This document shows, in pieces, positions 35,538-43,719 of a DNA stretch of 64,000 nucleotides. Each line of letters starts with the position of its first letter. Position 1 is the first letter of the stretch. This stretch comes from Pontibacter sp. G13. Its GTDB lineage: Bacteria; Bacteroidota; Bacteroidia; J057. The translations under genes were made by a program, and so were the position numbers. Under the pieces are notes generated by a model that had not been told where the DNA came from, did not search any database, and saw nothing but the letters and a program-made list of their open reading frames with translations. Where the stretch lies: positions 4,422,501-4,486,500 of the forward strand of contig NZ_CP134696.1 of assembly GCF_031851795.1 (NCBI RefSeq), read 5' to 3'.

Positions 35538-36014
35538 ATGGAAAAACTGAAAAAGACTAGAAAGTGCTTAAGCATGAGATTATTAGTGGCCTCTTTTATG
35601 GTTCTATTTGTCTCTTGTAAAAAGAGCCCAGACCATAGAAGTCAATTGATTTTTGACTTGATAGAATCGTTGAAACAGGAAGAAGTGTCGGTAGGTATGG
35701 TGCAGTCTAAATATTTCTTTGAAGAGGAAATTGCGGAATCAGAAGATAAGTATGGGCTCTATTTATTGATATTGTCTTCATTCAGGGATGAAATCAATAA
35801 AAGCTCCGAAGCTGAAGTTTTGCTTTATCAGGAGGCAATAGATCAAGAAATAGATGTTTACCGAATTGATGGTAATGCCGAAGACATTTATGTGATACTT
35901 CTGAAAGATAAAGAAGGTGAAATTTTCAATAAAACCTACTGTCTGATGAGTGAGGGCAAAATACAGTCATTATCAGTTTTACGAAAAGGCCAAACGGTTA
36001 TTGGTTGGAACTGA
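35538..36014 (+). CDS. Hypothetical small lipoprotein
   Basis: The 158-residue protein has a lipoprotein signal (LLVASFMVLFVSC, Cys27) and an acidic mixed alpha/beta mature part (EEEIAESEDKYGLYLLIL, IYVILLKDKEGE). No known motif. Its opening LIESLKQEEVS resembles the lipoprotein at 34023. It is AT-rich and bounded by repeat modules, as are the other small genes of this island. Confidence 0.55.
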   Translation: MEKLKKTRKCLSMRLLVASFMVLFVSCKKSPDHRSQLIFDLIESLKQEEVSVGMVQSKYFFEEEIAESEDKYGLYLLILSSFRDEINKSSEAEVLLYQEAIDQEIDVYRIDGNAEDIYVILLKDKEGEIFNKTYCLMSEGKIQSLSVLRKGQTVIGWN

Positions 36015-36165
36015 TTGGGAGTGTGGGTGAGTGTTCAGAGAGAGTTAGACTATCTGCGTCAACTGCCTAATTGTCCCATGCATCAGATCTTGAGCTAGAC
36101 ATAGGACCTTCCCTCACCGGAAGGTCCTGTTCTTTTGGCGGCTTGGGGAATGATGGCAGTTCTGG

Positions 36166-36436
36166 TTGGGCGCCCGCAGGGCAGGATGGATGCTGAGCCG
36201 GATTTCTGCAAGTGCTCCTGCCCGTGGGTAATCCGGCTCCTGCTCAGATCGCCAAGGGGGCCTGTGGGGTGGGCTTCTTTTTCAGTAGAGGAGCCCATAA
36301 AAGGCTCCTCTACTATAAAAGGCATTCATGCTTGTGCTTGGCAAAAGACTAGCCTTGGCATGCACGTAGCGTGAGATCCCGCATAAATTTCCCGGCCCAC
36401 AGGTGCCATCGCTTCGAAATTTTGTGGGATGAGGGA
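36166..36436. repeat. 5'-truncated copy of 372-bp element
   Basis: Starts within module L at TTGGGCGCCCGCAGGG, contains palindrome S (36192-36240), lacks about 20 bp after S, keeps the hairpin (AGAGGAGCC...GGCTCCTCT) and ends with R, GTGGGATGAGGGA. Right after it comes the constant linker with TTTGGCATAGCG. Confidence 0.85.
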
Positions 36437-36501
36437 GATTTTTTTGAGGTGGCTTTGGCATAGCGTTTTCTGAGACATCTCTTTTGCCTCATCCCTCCCA
36501 A

Positions 36502-36558
36502 GATTCTGAATAAATCCCCCGGCGCACTGGCCTGTGCTTCAGATTTTCCAGAATGACA
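36502..36558. repeat. Hairpin module B
   Basis: GATTCTGAATAAATCC...CAGATTTTCCAGAATGACAC, a diverged reverse relative of hairpin L, also at 29607 and 37142. The stretch from here to 36704 is unique and I see no gene in it. Confidence 0.75.
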
Positions 36559-36704
36559 CAGGAGGAGTGGACTTGGAATTCATGCACGAGCTCAGGAGAT
36601 CCCCGATCGGCGCCGACGCTGGGGCCATGGCTATGGCCGCCGAGGATGACGTGTGGGGCTTGGAGTTTGGGATCGAAAGATCAGCCAATCCCTTCAAAAC
36701 ATAT

Positions 36705-37076
36705 TGCCTCATCCCTGAAAATCCTGCGGCGGATACGTGCGCAGGAGGATTTATCAGGGATCTCGCGTCCCTGCAACGGGAGTCGCAGATTGGGCGCCCG
36801 CAGGGCAGGATGGATGCTGAGCCGTATTTCGGCAAGTGCTCCGGCCCGTGGGTAATCCGGCTCCTGCTCGCATTACATCCAGTGGGAATCGCCAAGGGGG
36901 CCTGCGGGGTGGGCTTCTTTTTCAGTAGAGGAGCCCACAAGAAGCTCCTCTACTGAAAAAGGCATTCATGCTTGTGCTTGGCAAAAGACTAGCCTTGGCA
37001 TGCACGTAGCGTGAGATCCCGCATAAATTTCCCGGCCCACAGGTGCCATCGCTTCGAAATTTTGCGGGATGAGGGA
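36705..37076. repeat. 372-bp modular element with terminal inverted repeats, copy 2
   Basis: Same length and module order as 32856-33227: TGCCTCATCCC left end, L stem, palindrome S (36816-36864), hairpin, R, GGGATGAGGGA right end. Sequence differs by few substitutions, so the copies are recent or kept similar by conversion. Confidence 0.9.
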
Positions 37077-37141
37077 GATTTTTTTGAGGTGGCTTTGGCA
37101 TAGCGTTTTCTGAGACATCTCTTTTGCCTCATCCCTCCCAA

Positions 37142-37375
37142 GATTCTGAATAAATCCCCGGCGCACAGGTCTGCGCTTCAGATTTTCCAGAATGACACAA
37201 AAGCTTCGTTTAGCATCTGTTTAATTCCCCCATCCCGTCATTCCAGCCTGCCATCGGCCAAGGCCTGAGCGTTGGCGGCAGAGGTGGAATCTGCTGAGCC
37301 GTATTTCGGCAATTGCACCAGCCCCCGTGGGTAATCCGGCTCCTGCTCAGATCGCCAAGGGGGCCTGTGGGGTGG
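37142..37375. repeat. B-S composite, 3'-truncated
   Basis: Hairpin B, the linker seen at 29663-29757 and palindrome S (37293-37343) in order, then GATCGCCAAGGGGGCC before it stops at GTGGGGTGG. Sequence 37376-37578 is unique; a short frame through it (ending 37479) is too small to call. Confidence 0.8.
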
Positions 37376-37578
37376 AAACAAATGTCAACGTGCGGATGAC
37401 CTGCGGCGGCGATAAGGATGGTAAGGACGAGCCGGTAGGCGAGGTCCGAGGGCTCCCGCCTATGATCTGGGAGAACTGAAACCTGGATTTATTGTCATCT
37501 GCCAAGCGTCAAATTCCGAGGACGGGAGCGCCAGCGTACTCCTGAACAGCCTGACCCCGCGACGATGATGCCGGGAGT

Positions 37579-37627
37579 GGAGCCGGATTACCCATTGGCT
37601 CACCCACAGGCCGAAATCTGGCTCAGC
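37579..37627. repeat. REP-like palindrome S (inverted), right edge of island
   Basis: GGAGCCGGATTACCCATTGG...CCGAAATCTGGCTCAGCC, 56 bp beyond the stop of the oxyR gene. It marks the right edge of the repeat island. Confidence 0.8.
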
Positions 37628-37682
37628 CAAAAGAGCGGGGGATCGCCCAAATGATCATGCATATTCAAGTTCTCTGCATCTG

Positions 37683-38618
37683 CTAAATGGGTTCGATCAC
37701 TTCGCGCTCGCTGGGCAATTCTGCGATGAGTGGACCGACGTGATTCATGATCTCTTGGCGGAGTCGGTCGAGCATGACGCGCTTGACGAAATGTCGATGG
37801 GTGATCAGGCCAATGGTCCGGGCTGGTACGGGAGCCTGAAATGGTCGGATGTAATTGCGCTCTCCCTCGGGAAGGTCCAAGGTTGCGAGATAGGGGAGGA
37901 GGGTGGTGCCTCGGTTTCTCCGGACGAATTTCATCAGGGTGTCGATGGTGCCAGAACGGTACTCGAGATTGGCCTCGGGGAGTTTCTGCTTGCTGAGGTC
38001 GCAGATTTTGACGGCCTGGGTACGCATGCAATGGCCTTCCTCCAGCAGCCAGAGTCTCGCCAGATCGATTTCGCCTACAGCGTAAGTTCCCTCGTGAAGC
38101 CCGCCGGCCTGATCGTACAGGTAAAAAGGCTCCTCGTACAGTTCGGTTTCGACGAGATCGGGATGATTGATGGGCGTGGACAGGATGCCTATGTCCAATT
38201 CGCGGGTGAGGAGCTTACCGATGATCTTTTCGGTGGTCATCTCGGAGATCACGACCTTGACCTTGGGCAGATGCTGGACGAGATCCTGCACAAACAGCGG
38301 CAAGAGGTATGGCGCCACAGTCGGAATGACCCCGATGCTGAGGGAACCGGCGAGTTCACCTTTGAGGGATTGGACCACCTCCTGGAGTGTATCGATCTCG
38401 CGGGAAATGATCCTGAGCTGACGGATGATCTCGTGACCTTCTTGTGTGATGGAGATCGGCTTGGTCTTCCGGTCGAAGATGGTCACGCCGATCTCCTCCT
38501 CAAATCTCCCCACCATGGTGCTGAGCGTGGACTGGGTGATGTGGCATTTTTCGGCCGCCTGTCCAAAACTCTTGAGTTCACCTACGGCTATGACGTACTC
38601 GACTTGCTGGATGTTCAT
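37683..38618 (-). CDS. oxyR: OxyR-type LysR regulator, redox cysteines present
   Basis: This 311-residue LysR-family activator has the N-terminal winged helix (MNIQQVEYVIAVGELKSFGQ) and a periplasmic-binding-like effector domain. It has both redox-sensing cysteines of OxyR with the exact E. coli spacing: Cys197 (EGHCMRTQ) and Cys206 (KICDL), nine residues apart. OxyR senses hydrogen peroxide by disulfide formation and activates peroxidase and iron-storage genes. No catalase or Dps gene is in the window. It is divergent from a MarR-type regulator gene 384 bp away; whether it controls that gene is unknown. Confidence 0.92.
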   Translation of the reverse strand: MNIQQVEYVIAVGELKSFGQAAEKCHITQSTLSTMVGRFEEEIGVTIFDRKTKPISITQEGHEIIRQLRIISREIDTLQEVVQSLKGELAGSLSIGVIPTVAPYLLPLFVQDLVQHLPKVKVVISEMTTEKIIGKLLTRELDIGILSTPINHPDLVETELYEEPFYLYDQAGGLHEGTYAVGEIDLARLWLLEEGHCMRTQAVKICDLSKQKLPEANLEYRSGTIDTLMKFVRRNRGTTLLPYLATLDLPEGERNYIRPFQAPVPARTIGLITHRHFVKRVMLDRLRQEIMNHVGPLIAELPSEREVIEPI

Positions 38619-38978
38619 CTATTTGATAGATCAAAAATGTGCAGGTATCTACCTTGTCAATGCAATATCCGTATTCGAGGGGCGGGAAGCAAATGGGGGT
38701 AGCGGACATATTCATAGCGGAAAGCTAGAGGGGCTCCTAGTCGATTGATCCTAAAAAGTCTTTGATCATAGATTCATTCACCCCACAAAAACATCCATTC
38801 TCCCGCAATCATTCAGAAAATTGACGAATGATGCATTAATTGCAGAACGCCTTGGTGATAATATTGCGAACTTATCCTGAGAAGGGGTGTTGGGCTTGGC
38901 GGTTTGGTGCATGTGGGTGAGCTTCTTGGCTCGATATGCCTGTCATTGTTCCAAGCTGACCACAAATTACCGCTTCCT
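38619..38978. other. Intergenic region between oxyR and MarR-type gene
   Basis: About 360 bp without a gene. It should hold the oxyR promoter. I see no repeat from the neighbouring island, no convincing LysR-type T-N11-A operator and no terminator. Confidence 0.4.
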
Positions 38979-38986
38979 TAACTTTG
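38979..38986 (+). promoter_or_regulatory. -7 element TAACTTTG
   Basis: Matches TAnnTTTG and is identical to the element before the COG0523 gene. It ends 16 bp before the ATG at 39003. Confidence 0.5.
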
Positions 38987-39002
38987 TTGTCCAACCTTGT
39001 TT

Positions 39003-39509
39003 ATGACTGATCCGAGACGATCTTCGCTGGGATATATGTCCAGACTCCTCAACCAACGACTGAGAGAGCGGTCTGAGCTGTATTTCAAGCAGAATGGCCT
39101 TCCGCTAGACATTCCCAAATACATTGTGGTGTACAAGTTGAGTCAGCAATCTCCGCTGACGGTTGCGCAAATCGCCGATTGGGAAGATACTTCCCCCGCA
39201 TTTGTGTGGATGCAGGTAGCGAATTTGTTGGAGGATGGATATGTGAAAGTGGAGAATCCCGGAGAGGAATTAGCGCTTCGGAGGTTGGTCCTGACAGATC
39301 TCGCTCAGGAACAGATGCTTGCCATCATGTCCTGCCCAATGATGGCTTTGCAGGACGCATTTGGGGATTGGGAGGAAGAAAAGAAGCATGAGATGGTTGC
39401 CAAGCTCAATGAGCTTGTCGGTAATCTGGAACAATCAGCCCCACCTGCCTCCCTTCCTTCATCCGATCATCTGCCAGAAGATCATCCCGCCAAGGACACG
39501 GGAGAATGA
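39003..39509 (+). CDS. MarR-family transcriptional regulator
   Basis: This 168-residue regulator has the MarR winged-helix arrangement: helices from LGYMSRLLNQRLRERSE, then LTVAQIADWEDTSPAFVWMQVANLLEDGYV as the recognition region and LRRLVLTDLAQEQML as the wing. The frame extends two codons to a TTG at 38997; the ATG at 39003 is preferred and lies 16 bp downstream of a consensus -7 element. The target and ligand are unknown. It ends 4 bp before the convergent membrane-anchored protein gene. Confidence 0.82.
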   Translation: MTDPRRSSLGYMSRLLNQRLRERSELYFKQNGLPLDIPKYIVVYKLSQQSPLTVAQIADWEDTSPAFVWMQVANLLEDGYVKVENPGEELALRRLVLTDLAQEQMLAIMSCPMMALQDAFGDWEEEKKHEMVAKLNELVGNLEQSAPPASLPSSDHLPEDHPAKDTGE

Positions 39510-39513
39510 GGGG

Positions 39514-39906
39514 TTACTTCAACTGCTGGCCGATCGCCTGCCACAACGGATCCCGCGTGAGGACAGGGTTCATCGCTACCAAATAGTTGTATTGGGCGGT
39601 AAGCTTGGACTGATGGTTGGGAAGTTGATCCTGAATCATGGAGAGGGTCATCTCTTGTAGGTATGATTCGAAATCCAGATCCTTTCCCGCTTGTACATGG
39701 GCAGTCAGCGCTTCCATGGTTTTGATCTCTGCCTCCACCATGAGGGATTCCAAATGAATTTCCTCCAAGATGAAGTCCTGTTCTACAGGCTGAGGGGCTG
39801 GCACTGTTGCTGCAGGGCGATGGCCGGAGAGGGTGACATATAGGATGGCACTTGCAAACAGCGTTACTCCGGTAATAGCGAAAGCAGCAGCTTTCTGTCG
39901 GTTCAT
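39514..39906 (-). CDS. Membrane-anchored hypothetical protein
   Basis: The 130-residue protein has one N-terminal membrane helix (AFAITGVTLFASAILYVTL), a Pro-rich linker (PAATVPAPQPVE) and an acidic helical domain exposed to the periplasm. No family recognised. It is convergent with the MarR-type gene and divergent from the GDCCVxC gene. Confidence 0.6.
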   Translation of the reverse strand: MNRQKAAAFAITGVTLFASAILYVTLSGHRPAATVPAPQPVEQDFILEEIHLESLMVEAEIKTMEALTAHVQAGKDLDFESYLQEMTLSMIQDQLPNHQSKLTAQYNYLVAMNPVLTRDPLWQAIGQQLK

Positions 39907-40039
39907 GGGGGTAGAACGTTTTGGTTATCAGATATTCTAGGCCTGATGGCTCCAAGATAATGATTTCTTGGTAAACAACCTACCAAACCGAACTTTCCAC
40001 AATTCGGATGCCCCACCGGAGAATATTGCCTTCTTTTCG

Positions 40040-40047
40040 TAGGTTTG
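40040..40047 (+). promoter_or_regulatory. -7 element TAGGTTTG
   Basis: A consensus TAnnTTTG match 20 bp before the ATG at 40068, supporting that start over the upstream one at 40008. Confidence 0.45.
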
Positions 40048-40067
40048 TTTCATCAAAACGATCGGAT

Positions 40068-40292
40068 ATGGAATCTTCCGTAATATTGGAATCCACCATC
40101 ACCTGCCCCCACTGCCAGCACAAATCCAAGGAGGTCATGCCGCTCCGTGCTTGTCAGTATTTCTATGAATGCCCCAGCTGTCACACGCGTATCAAGGCTC
40201 AGCCAGGCGACTGTTGCGTGTATTGCTCCTATGGGGACATTCCCTGTCCGCCCATTCAGCAATCGAGCAAGGATGGATGCTGCGGGGTATAG
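40068..40292 (+). CDS. GDCCVxC-domain cysteine-rich protein
   Basis: The 74-residue protein has two CxxC pairs (C13-C16 and C35-C38) and the family hallmark GDCCVYCSYG (C49, C50, C53) followed by CPPIQ (C60), plus a terminal Cys-Cys (C71-C72). This matches the GDCCVxC family of small (seleno)proteins, which is associated with metal or mercury handling in databases; the biochemical role is not settled. Here Cys, not Sec, is encoded throughout. The start at 40068 is chosen because of the -7 element at 40040; the frame reaches 40008. Confidence 0.75.
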   Translation: MESSVILESTITCPHCQHKSKEVMPLRACQYFYECPSCHTRIKAQPGDCCVYCSYGDIPCPPIQQSSKDGCCGV

Positions 40293-40588
40293 CTTGATCG
40301 GGTTTTGCAAATTCCTGTTGGCCATTGGAAGGCTTTCTGTGAGGGTTCCCAATCCGCCCCGTCATGTTAATCCGCCTGAGACCGAGGCTTCCATGTTGGA
40401 GGCAGAAGTGGAATCTCCCTGAACTCGTTGGGCATTCATGCGCTCCCCGATCTGCGATTGGGGCATCTTTCGGGCATCAAGGTTTTCCGTTGAGAAACGA
40501 CCGTTTGGCTTCCCCGCATGAAAACAGGCGTTCCATTCCCCCCACCCATCGCCATCGTACCAAGTTAGGATCGTTTCCCCCCCTGTCG

Positions 40589-40596
40589 TACCTTTG
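40589..40596 (+). promoter_or_regulatory. -7 element TACCTTTG
   Basis: Consensus TAnnTTTG, 21 bp before the scpB ATG at 40618. The preceding 295 bp (40293-40588) hold no gene; a short part (40355-40425) resembles the linker of the composite repeats. Confidence 0.5.
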
Positions 40597-40617
40597 TCTC
40601 GACAACGGACCTTGTGT

Positions 40618-41388
40618 ATGGAATTGAGCAACATCGTGGAATCGCTGCTGTTTGTCGCGGATCAGCCCGTGCAGCCCAGCTTTATCTTGAAAGTCCTGAA
40701 TCCCCAGAAATCTCAGGCCCCCAAGGAGCCCGAGAACGGGGAATCCGAATCTGGCGAGGAAGTACGCCTCCCCGAGTCGGAGATGCCGATCCCCAAAGCT
40801 GGTGAAGTGGAGATTTCCGCCCAGCAATTGGAGGAGGTGCTTGATGGATTGCTCACCAAATACCAAGATTCCAAGTACCCATTTGAAATCAGAAAAGTAG
40901 CGGAAGGTTACCAGTTCTATACCAAGAAAGCCTACTATCCTTTTGTCCGGAAAGCTTCGGTCAATCGCAATCAAAAACGATTGTCCAAAGCCGCTATGGA
41001 GACTTTGTCCATCATTGCCTATCGCCAACCGATCACCAAAACCGAGATGGAATTCATCCGGGGAGTCAGCTGCGACTATGCCGTCCAGAAACTCCTTGAG
41101 AAGAAATTGGTTTCTATCCTCGGGAGATCCGACGCGCCCGGTAGACCCTTGTTGTATGGGACCAGCCCCTTCTTCATGGAATACTTCGGTCTCGCCGATA
41201 TGTCCGATATGCCCAAGTTGAAGGAGTTTGAGGAGTTGGAAGAGGATCACCTGGAAATGTTCCGCCAGCATCAGCTAGAGAAGCAAGGAGAAGATCATGA
41301 CAAACAAGCGAAAGTCGAATCAGCCGTTTTGGAAGGGAACGCAGCGGGAAGTGGACCGGACGCGGAGAGCCAAGAAGAAATCAGTTAG
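40618..41388 (+). CDS. scpB: Segregation and condensation protein ScpB
   Basis: ScpB is the kite subunit of the SMC-ScpAB condensin used in chromosome segregation. The 256-residue protein has two winged-helix domains: the first begins ELSNIVESLLFVADQPV, and the second carries RLSKAAMETLSIIAYRQPITKTEMEFIRG, the most conserved stretch of the family. An acidic insertion lies at residues about 28-60 and an acidic tail at the C-terminus. The last 92 bp overlap the rluB gene in another frame. The start is the ATG at 40618, 21 bp after a -7 element; the frame is open to 40594. Confidence 0.92.
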   Translation: MELSNIVESLLFVADQPVQPSFILKVLNPQKSQAPKEPENGESESGEEVRLPESEMPIPKAGEVEISAQQLEEVLDGLLTKYQDSKYPFEIRKVAEGYQFYTKKAYYPFVRKASVNRNQKRLSKAAMETLSIIAYRQPITKTEMEFIRGVSCDYAVQKLLEKKLVSILGRSDAPGRPLLYGTSPFFMEYFGLADMSDMPKLKEFEELEEDHLEMFRQHQLEKQGEDHDKQAKVESAVLEGNAAGSGPDAESQEEIS

Positions 41389-42313
41389 ATGGGAGGAGCC
41401 ACCTGAGCCCACCATCGAAACCGGTAGCGGCAAGTCCTATCGCCTCGATGAGCGCGAAGACCGTCGTCCCAATAAATTTGATAAGCGAAATCCCCGAGGC
41501 AATGACCGACGTGGATCGGAGCAGCGTGGCAATGGCCCCAAGAAGTTCGGCAATGAACCCGAAAAGCAGGAGCCACAAAAACCCAAGTTGCCAGATCCCA
41601 ATGAACCGGTACGCCTCAATCGCTTCATCGCGCAAGCGGGCGTTTGCTCGCGTCGAGAGGCGGACAACCTCATCAAAATGGGCAAAATCACCGTCAATGG
41701 AGAGGTTGCCACGGAAATGGGGATGAAGATCACGCCCAACAAGGACGAGGTCAAGCACAATGGCAAATTGCTGAAGGCGGAAAAATTCGTCTACATTTTG
41801 CTCAATAAGCCCAAAAATATGATCACCACCACGGATGATCCACAGGGCCGCAAGATTGTTCTCGACGCGATTCACAAGGCGACTCAGCATCGGGTATTCC
41901 CCGTCGGCCGCCTCGACCGCAACACTACAGGCCTATTGCTGCTCACCAATGACGGCGATATGGCCAAGCGCCTCACGCATCCTTCCTACAAGGTCAAGAA
42001 GATCTACAAGGTCAAGCTCGACAATCCATTCTCGCAGGAGGACATGGAGAAATTGATCGAAGGGATCACCTTGGAGGACGGCCCCGTCAAAGTCGATGGC
42101 ATCGATTATGTCGCCAATGCCGGCCCTGACGAAGTGGGAGTCACCATCAGCATGGGCAAAAACCGCATCGTACGCCGCATGTTCGCCCATCTGGGGTATG
42201 AGGTCATCGGCCTCGATCGAGTGATGTTCGGGAGCCTCACCAAGAAAAATTTGCCACGTGGCAAATGGCGCGAACTCAACCAAAAGGAAATCAACTTCCT
42301 CAAAATGTCCTAG
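41297..42313 (+). CDS. rluB: rRNA pseudouridine synthase RluB-like, basic N-terminal extension
   Basis: This pseudouridine synthase of the RsuA/RluB group modifies uridines in rRNA. The 338-residue protein has a basic low-complexity N-terminus (residues 1-95, Lys/Arg/Asn/Gly), an S4 RNA-binding domain (VRLNRFIAQAGVCSRREADNLI, about 102-150) and the catalytic domain with VGRLDRNTTGLLLLTNDGD; the Asp in GRLDRNT is the catalytic residue. RluB or RsuA cannot be told apart with certainty. The first 92 bp overlap the end of scpB, so the basic extension is encoded on the same DNA as the acidic ScpB tail. Confidence 0.88.
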   Translation: MTNKRKSNQPFWKGTQREVDRTRRAKKKSVRWEEPPEPTIETGSGKSYRLDEREDRRPNKFDKRNPRGNDRRGSEQRGNGPKKFGNEPEKQEPQKPKLPDPNEPVRLNRFIAQAGVCSRREADNLIKMGKITVNGEVATEMGMKITPNKDEVKHNGKLLKAEKFVYILLNKPKNMITTTDDPQGRKIVLDAIHKATQHRVFPVGRLDRNTTGLLLLTNDGDMAKRLTHPSYKVKKIYKVKLDNPFSQEDMEKLIEGITLEDGPVKVDGIDYVANAGPDEVGVTISMGKNRIVRRMFAHLGYEVIGLDRVMFGSLTKKNLPRGKWRELNQKEINFLKMS

Positions 42314-42337
42314 CGCGTCTTTAGGATCAAAATATAC

Positions 42338-42368
42338 AGCGGCTGTCCAGAGATGGATGGCCGCTTTG
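42338..42368 (+). terminator. Intrinsic terminator downstream of rluB
   Basis: AGCGGCTGTCCA pairs with TGGATGGCCGCT (two G-U pairs) around GAGA, followed by TTGGGTTTATTT. Confidence 0.65.
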
Positions 42369-42375
42369 GGTTTAT

Positions 42376-42457
42376 TTGGGCGTGCCCCAGCGTGCTTGGC
42401 AGCTCAGCATAGGGTTGGAAACCCTTTACTGAACTATGCCGCACCTACAGTGCTTGC
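42376..42457. repeat. Dispersed GGGCGTG element, 3'-truncated copy
   Basis: Begins TTGGGCGTGCCCCAGCGTGC like the copies at 26231 and 58011, but the right half is missing or replaced. It lies between the rluB terminator and the repeat array. Confidence 0.45.
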
Positions 42458-42478
42458 ACATATACCCAACAATCATTT

Positions 42479-42608
42479 TGCCTCATCCCTGAAAATCCCT
42501 GCGCTGGCATCCGCGCTCGGTGGGATTTATCAGGGATCCCATGTCCCTACAACGGGAGTCGCAGATTGGGCGCCCGTAGGGCAGTGAAAATGCCCCCCCA
42601 CCACCTTT
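42479..42608. repeat. 130-bp L half-element
   Basis: Starts TGCCTCATCCCTGAAAATCC; stem CCCTGAAAATCCC with GGGATTTATCAGGG; tail GGGCGCCCGTAGGGCA, then a spacer GTGAAAATGCCCCCCCACCA. First unit of the array. Confidence 0.9.
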
Positions 42609-42852
42609 TGCCTCATCCCTGAAAATCCCTGCGCTGGCATCCGCGCTCGGCGGGATTTATCAGGGATCCCACGTCCCTACAACGGGAGTCGCAGATTGGG
42701 CGCCCATAGGGCAGGATGTATGCCTAGCGAGGAAAATTCCGATCATTTCTCTCCCGGCAAAAGACAAGCCCTAGCATGCACGAAGCGTGAGATCCCACAT
42801 AAATTTCTCATCCCACAGGAGCCATCGCATCGAAATTTTGCGGGATGAGGCA
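42609..42852. repeat. 244-bp element with 11-bp perfect terminal inverted repeats, array copy 1
   Basis: Left end TGCCTCATCCC and right end GGGATGAGGCA are exact inverted repeats. It contains hairpin L and module R (GATCCCACATAAATTT...GAAATTTTGCGGGAT) but lacks palindrome S and the 17-bp hairpin of the 372-bp form. Confidence 0.92.
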
Positions 42853-42866
42853 GATGTTTATTGTAT

Positions 42867-43165
42867 TTAAGATTTATGGAAAATATCATCATAGAGGGCA
42901 TTCCACTCCCAATTCTCTTTTTCAATTAATTCCTCCTTCCAAGCCCGTTTCCATCGTTCCAGTTTTTTTCAAAGTCAAAAGCGTCGGTGAGGTCATGAAA
43001 GCCTCTATAGAAAACCAATTTATGTATCCGGTACTTTTGCACATGAGAAGAGCCTTCCCCAGACTTATGTTGATGGATACGATTAGGAAGGTCTTTTGTA
43101 ACTCCTACATAGAGGGCTGTATGGGAGGAGTTTGTCATCATGTACACATATGCCTCATGCTCCAT
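42867..43165 (-). pseudogene. Frameshifted GIY-YIG nuclease gene (copy A)
   Basis: This is nearly identical to the intact copy at 43720-44019. The N-terminal 56 residues are the same, but one T is missing from the T run near 42968 (seven here, eight in copy B). The reading frame therefore shifts after DAFDFEK and ends early, losing the charged C-terminal helix. It is on the minus strand between the right end of one 244-bp element and the left end of a 130-bp unit, as is copy B. It is probably inactive unless slippage on the homopolymer restores the frame. Confidence 0.85.
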
Positions 43166-43201
43166 GGTAGATGGATAATTTATTGATTTCACATAAAATA
43201 A

Positions 43202-43461
43202 TGCCTCATCCCTGAAAATCCCTGCGCTGGCATCCGCGCTCGGCGGGATTTATCAGGGATCCCATGTCCCTACAACGGGAGTCGCAGATTGGGCGCCCGT
43301 AGGGCAGTGAAAATGCCCCCCCACCACCTTTTGCCTCATCCCTGAAAATCCCTGCGCTGGCATCCGCGCTCGGCGGGATTTATCAGGGATCCCACGTCCC
43401 TACAACGGGAGTCGCAGATTGGGCGCCCGTAGGGCAGTGAAAATGCCCCCCCACCACCTTT
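43202..43461. repeat. Two tandem 130-bp L half-elements
   Basis: Units at 43202-43331 and 43332-43461, both beginning TGCCTCATCCCTG and both followed by the GTGAAAATGCCCCCCCACCA spacer. The exact 130-bp period points to tandem duplication. Confidence 0.92.
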
Positions 43462-43705
43462 TGCCTCATCCCTGAAAATCCCTGCGCTGGCATCCGCGCT
43501 CGGCGGGATTTATCAGGGATCCCACGTCCCTACAACGGGAGTCGCAGGTTGGGCGCCCGCAGGGCAGGATGTATGCCTAGCGAGGAAAATTCCGATCATT
43601 TCTCTCCCCGCAAAAGACAAGCCCTAGCATGCACGAAGCGTGAGATCCCGCATAAATTTCCCATCCCACAGGAGCCATCGCATCGAAATTTTGCGGGATG
43701 AGGCA
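43462..43705. repeat. 244-bp element with 11-bp terminal inverted repeats, array copy 2
   Basis: Same length and ends as 42609-42852. The distance between the two starts (853 bp) is the period of the larger duplication that carries the GIY-YIG gene. Confidence 0.92.
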
Positions 43706-43719
43706 GATGTTTATTGTAT

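Noticed and set aside
36534-36956. 140-codon open frame in the repeat island, similar to frames at 29578 and 32841
   Set aside because: The similarity between these frames is caused by the repeat elements themselves (modules S, hairpin, R); they have no protein-like start context or domain.
29519-37627. Integron gene-cassette array
   Set aside because: Small genes between palindromes recall cassettes, but the repeats lack attC-type simple and core sites, occur in both orientations, and there is no integrase in the window.
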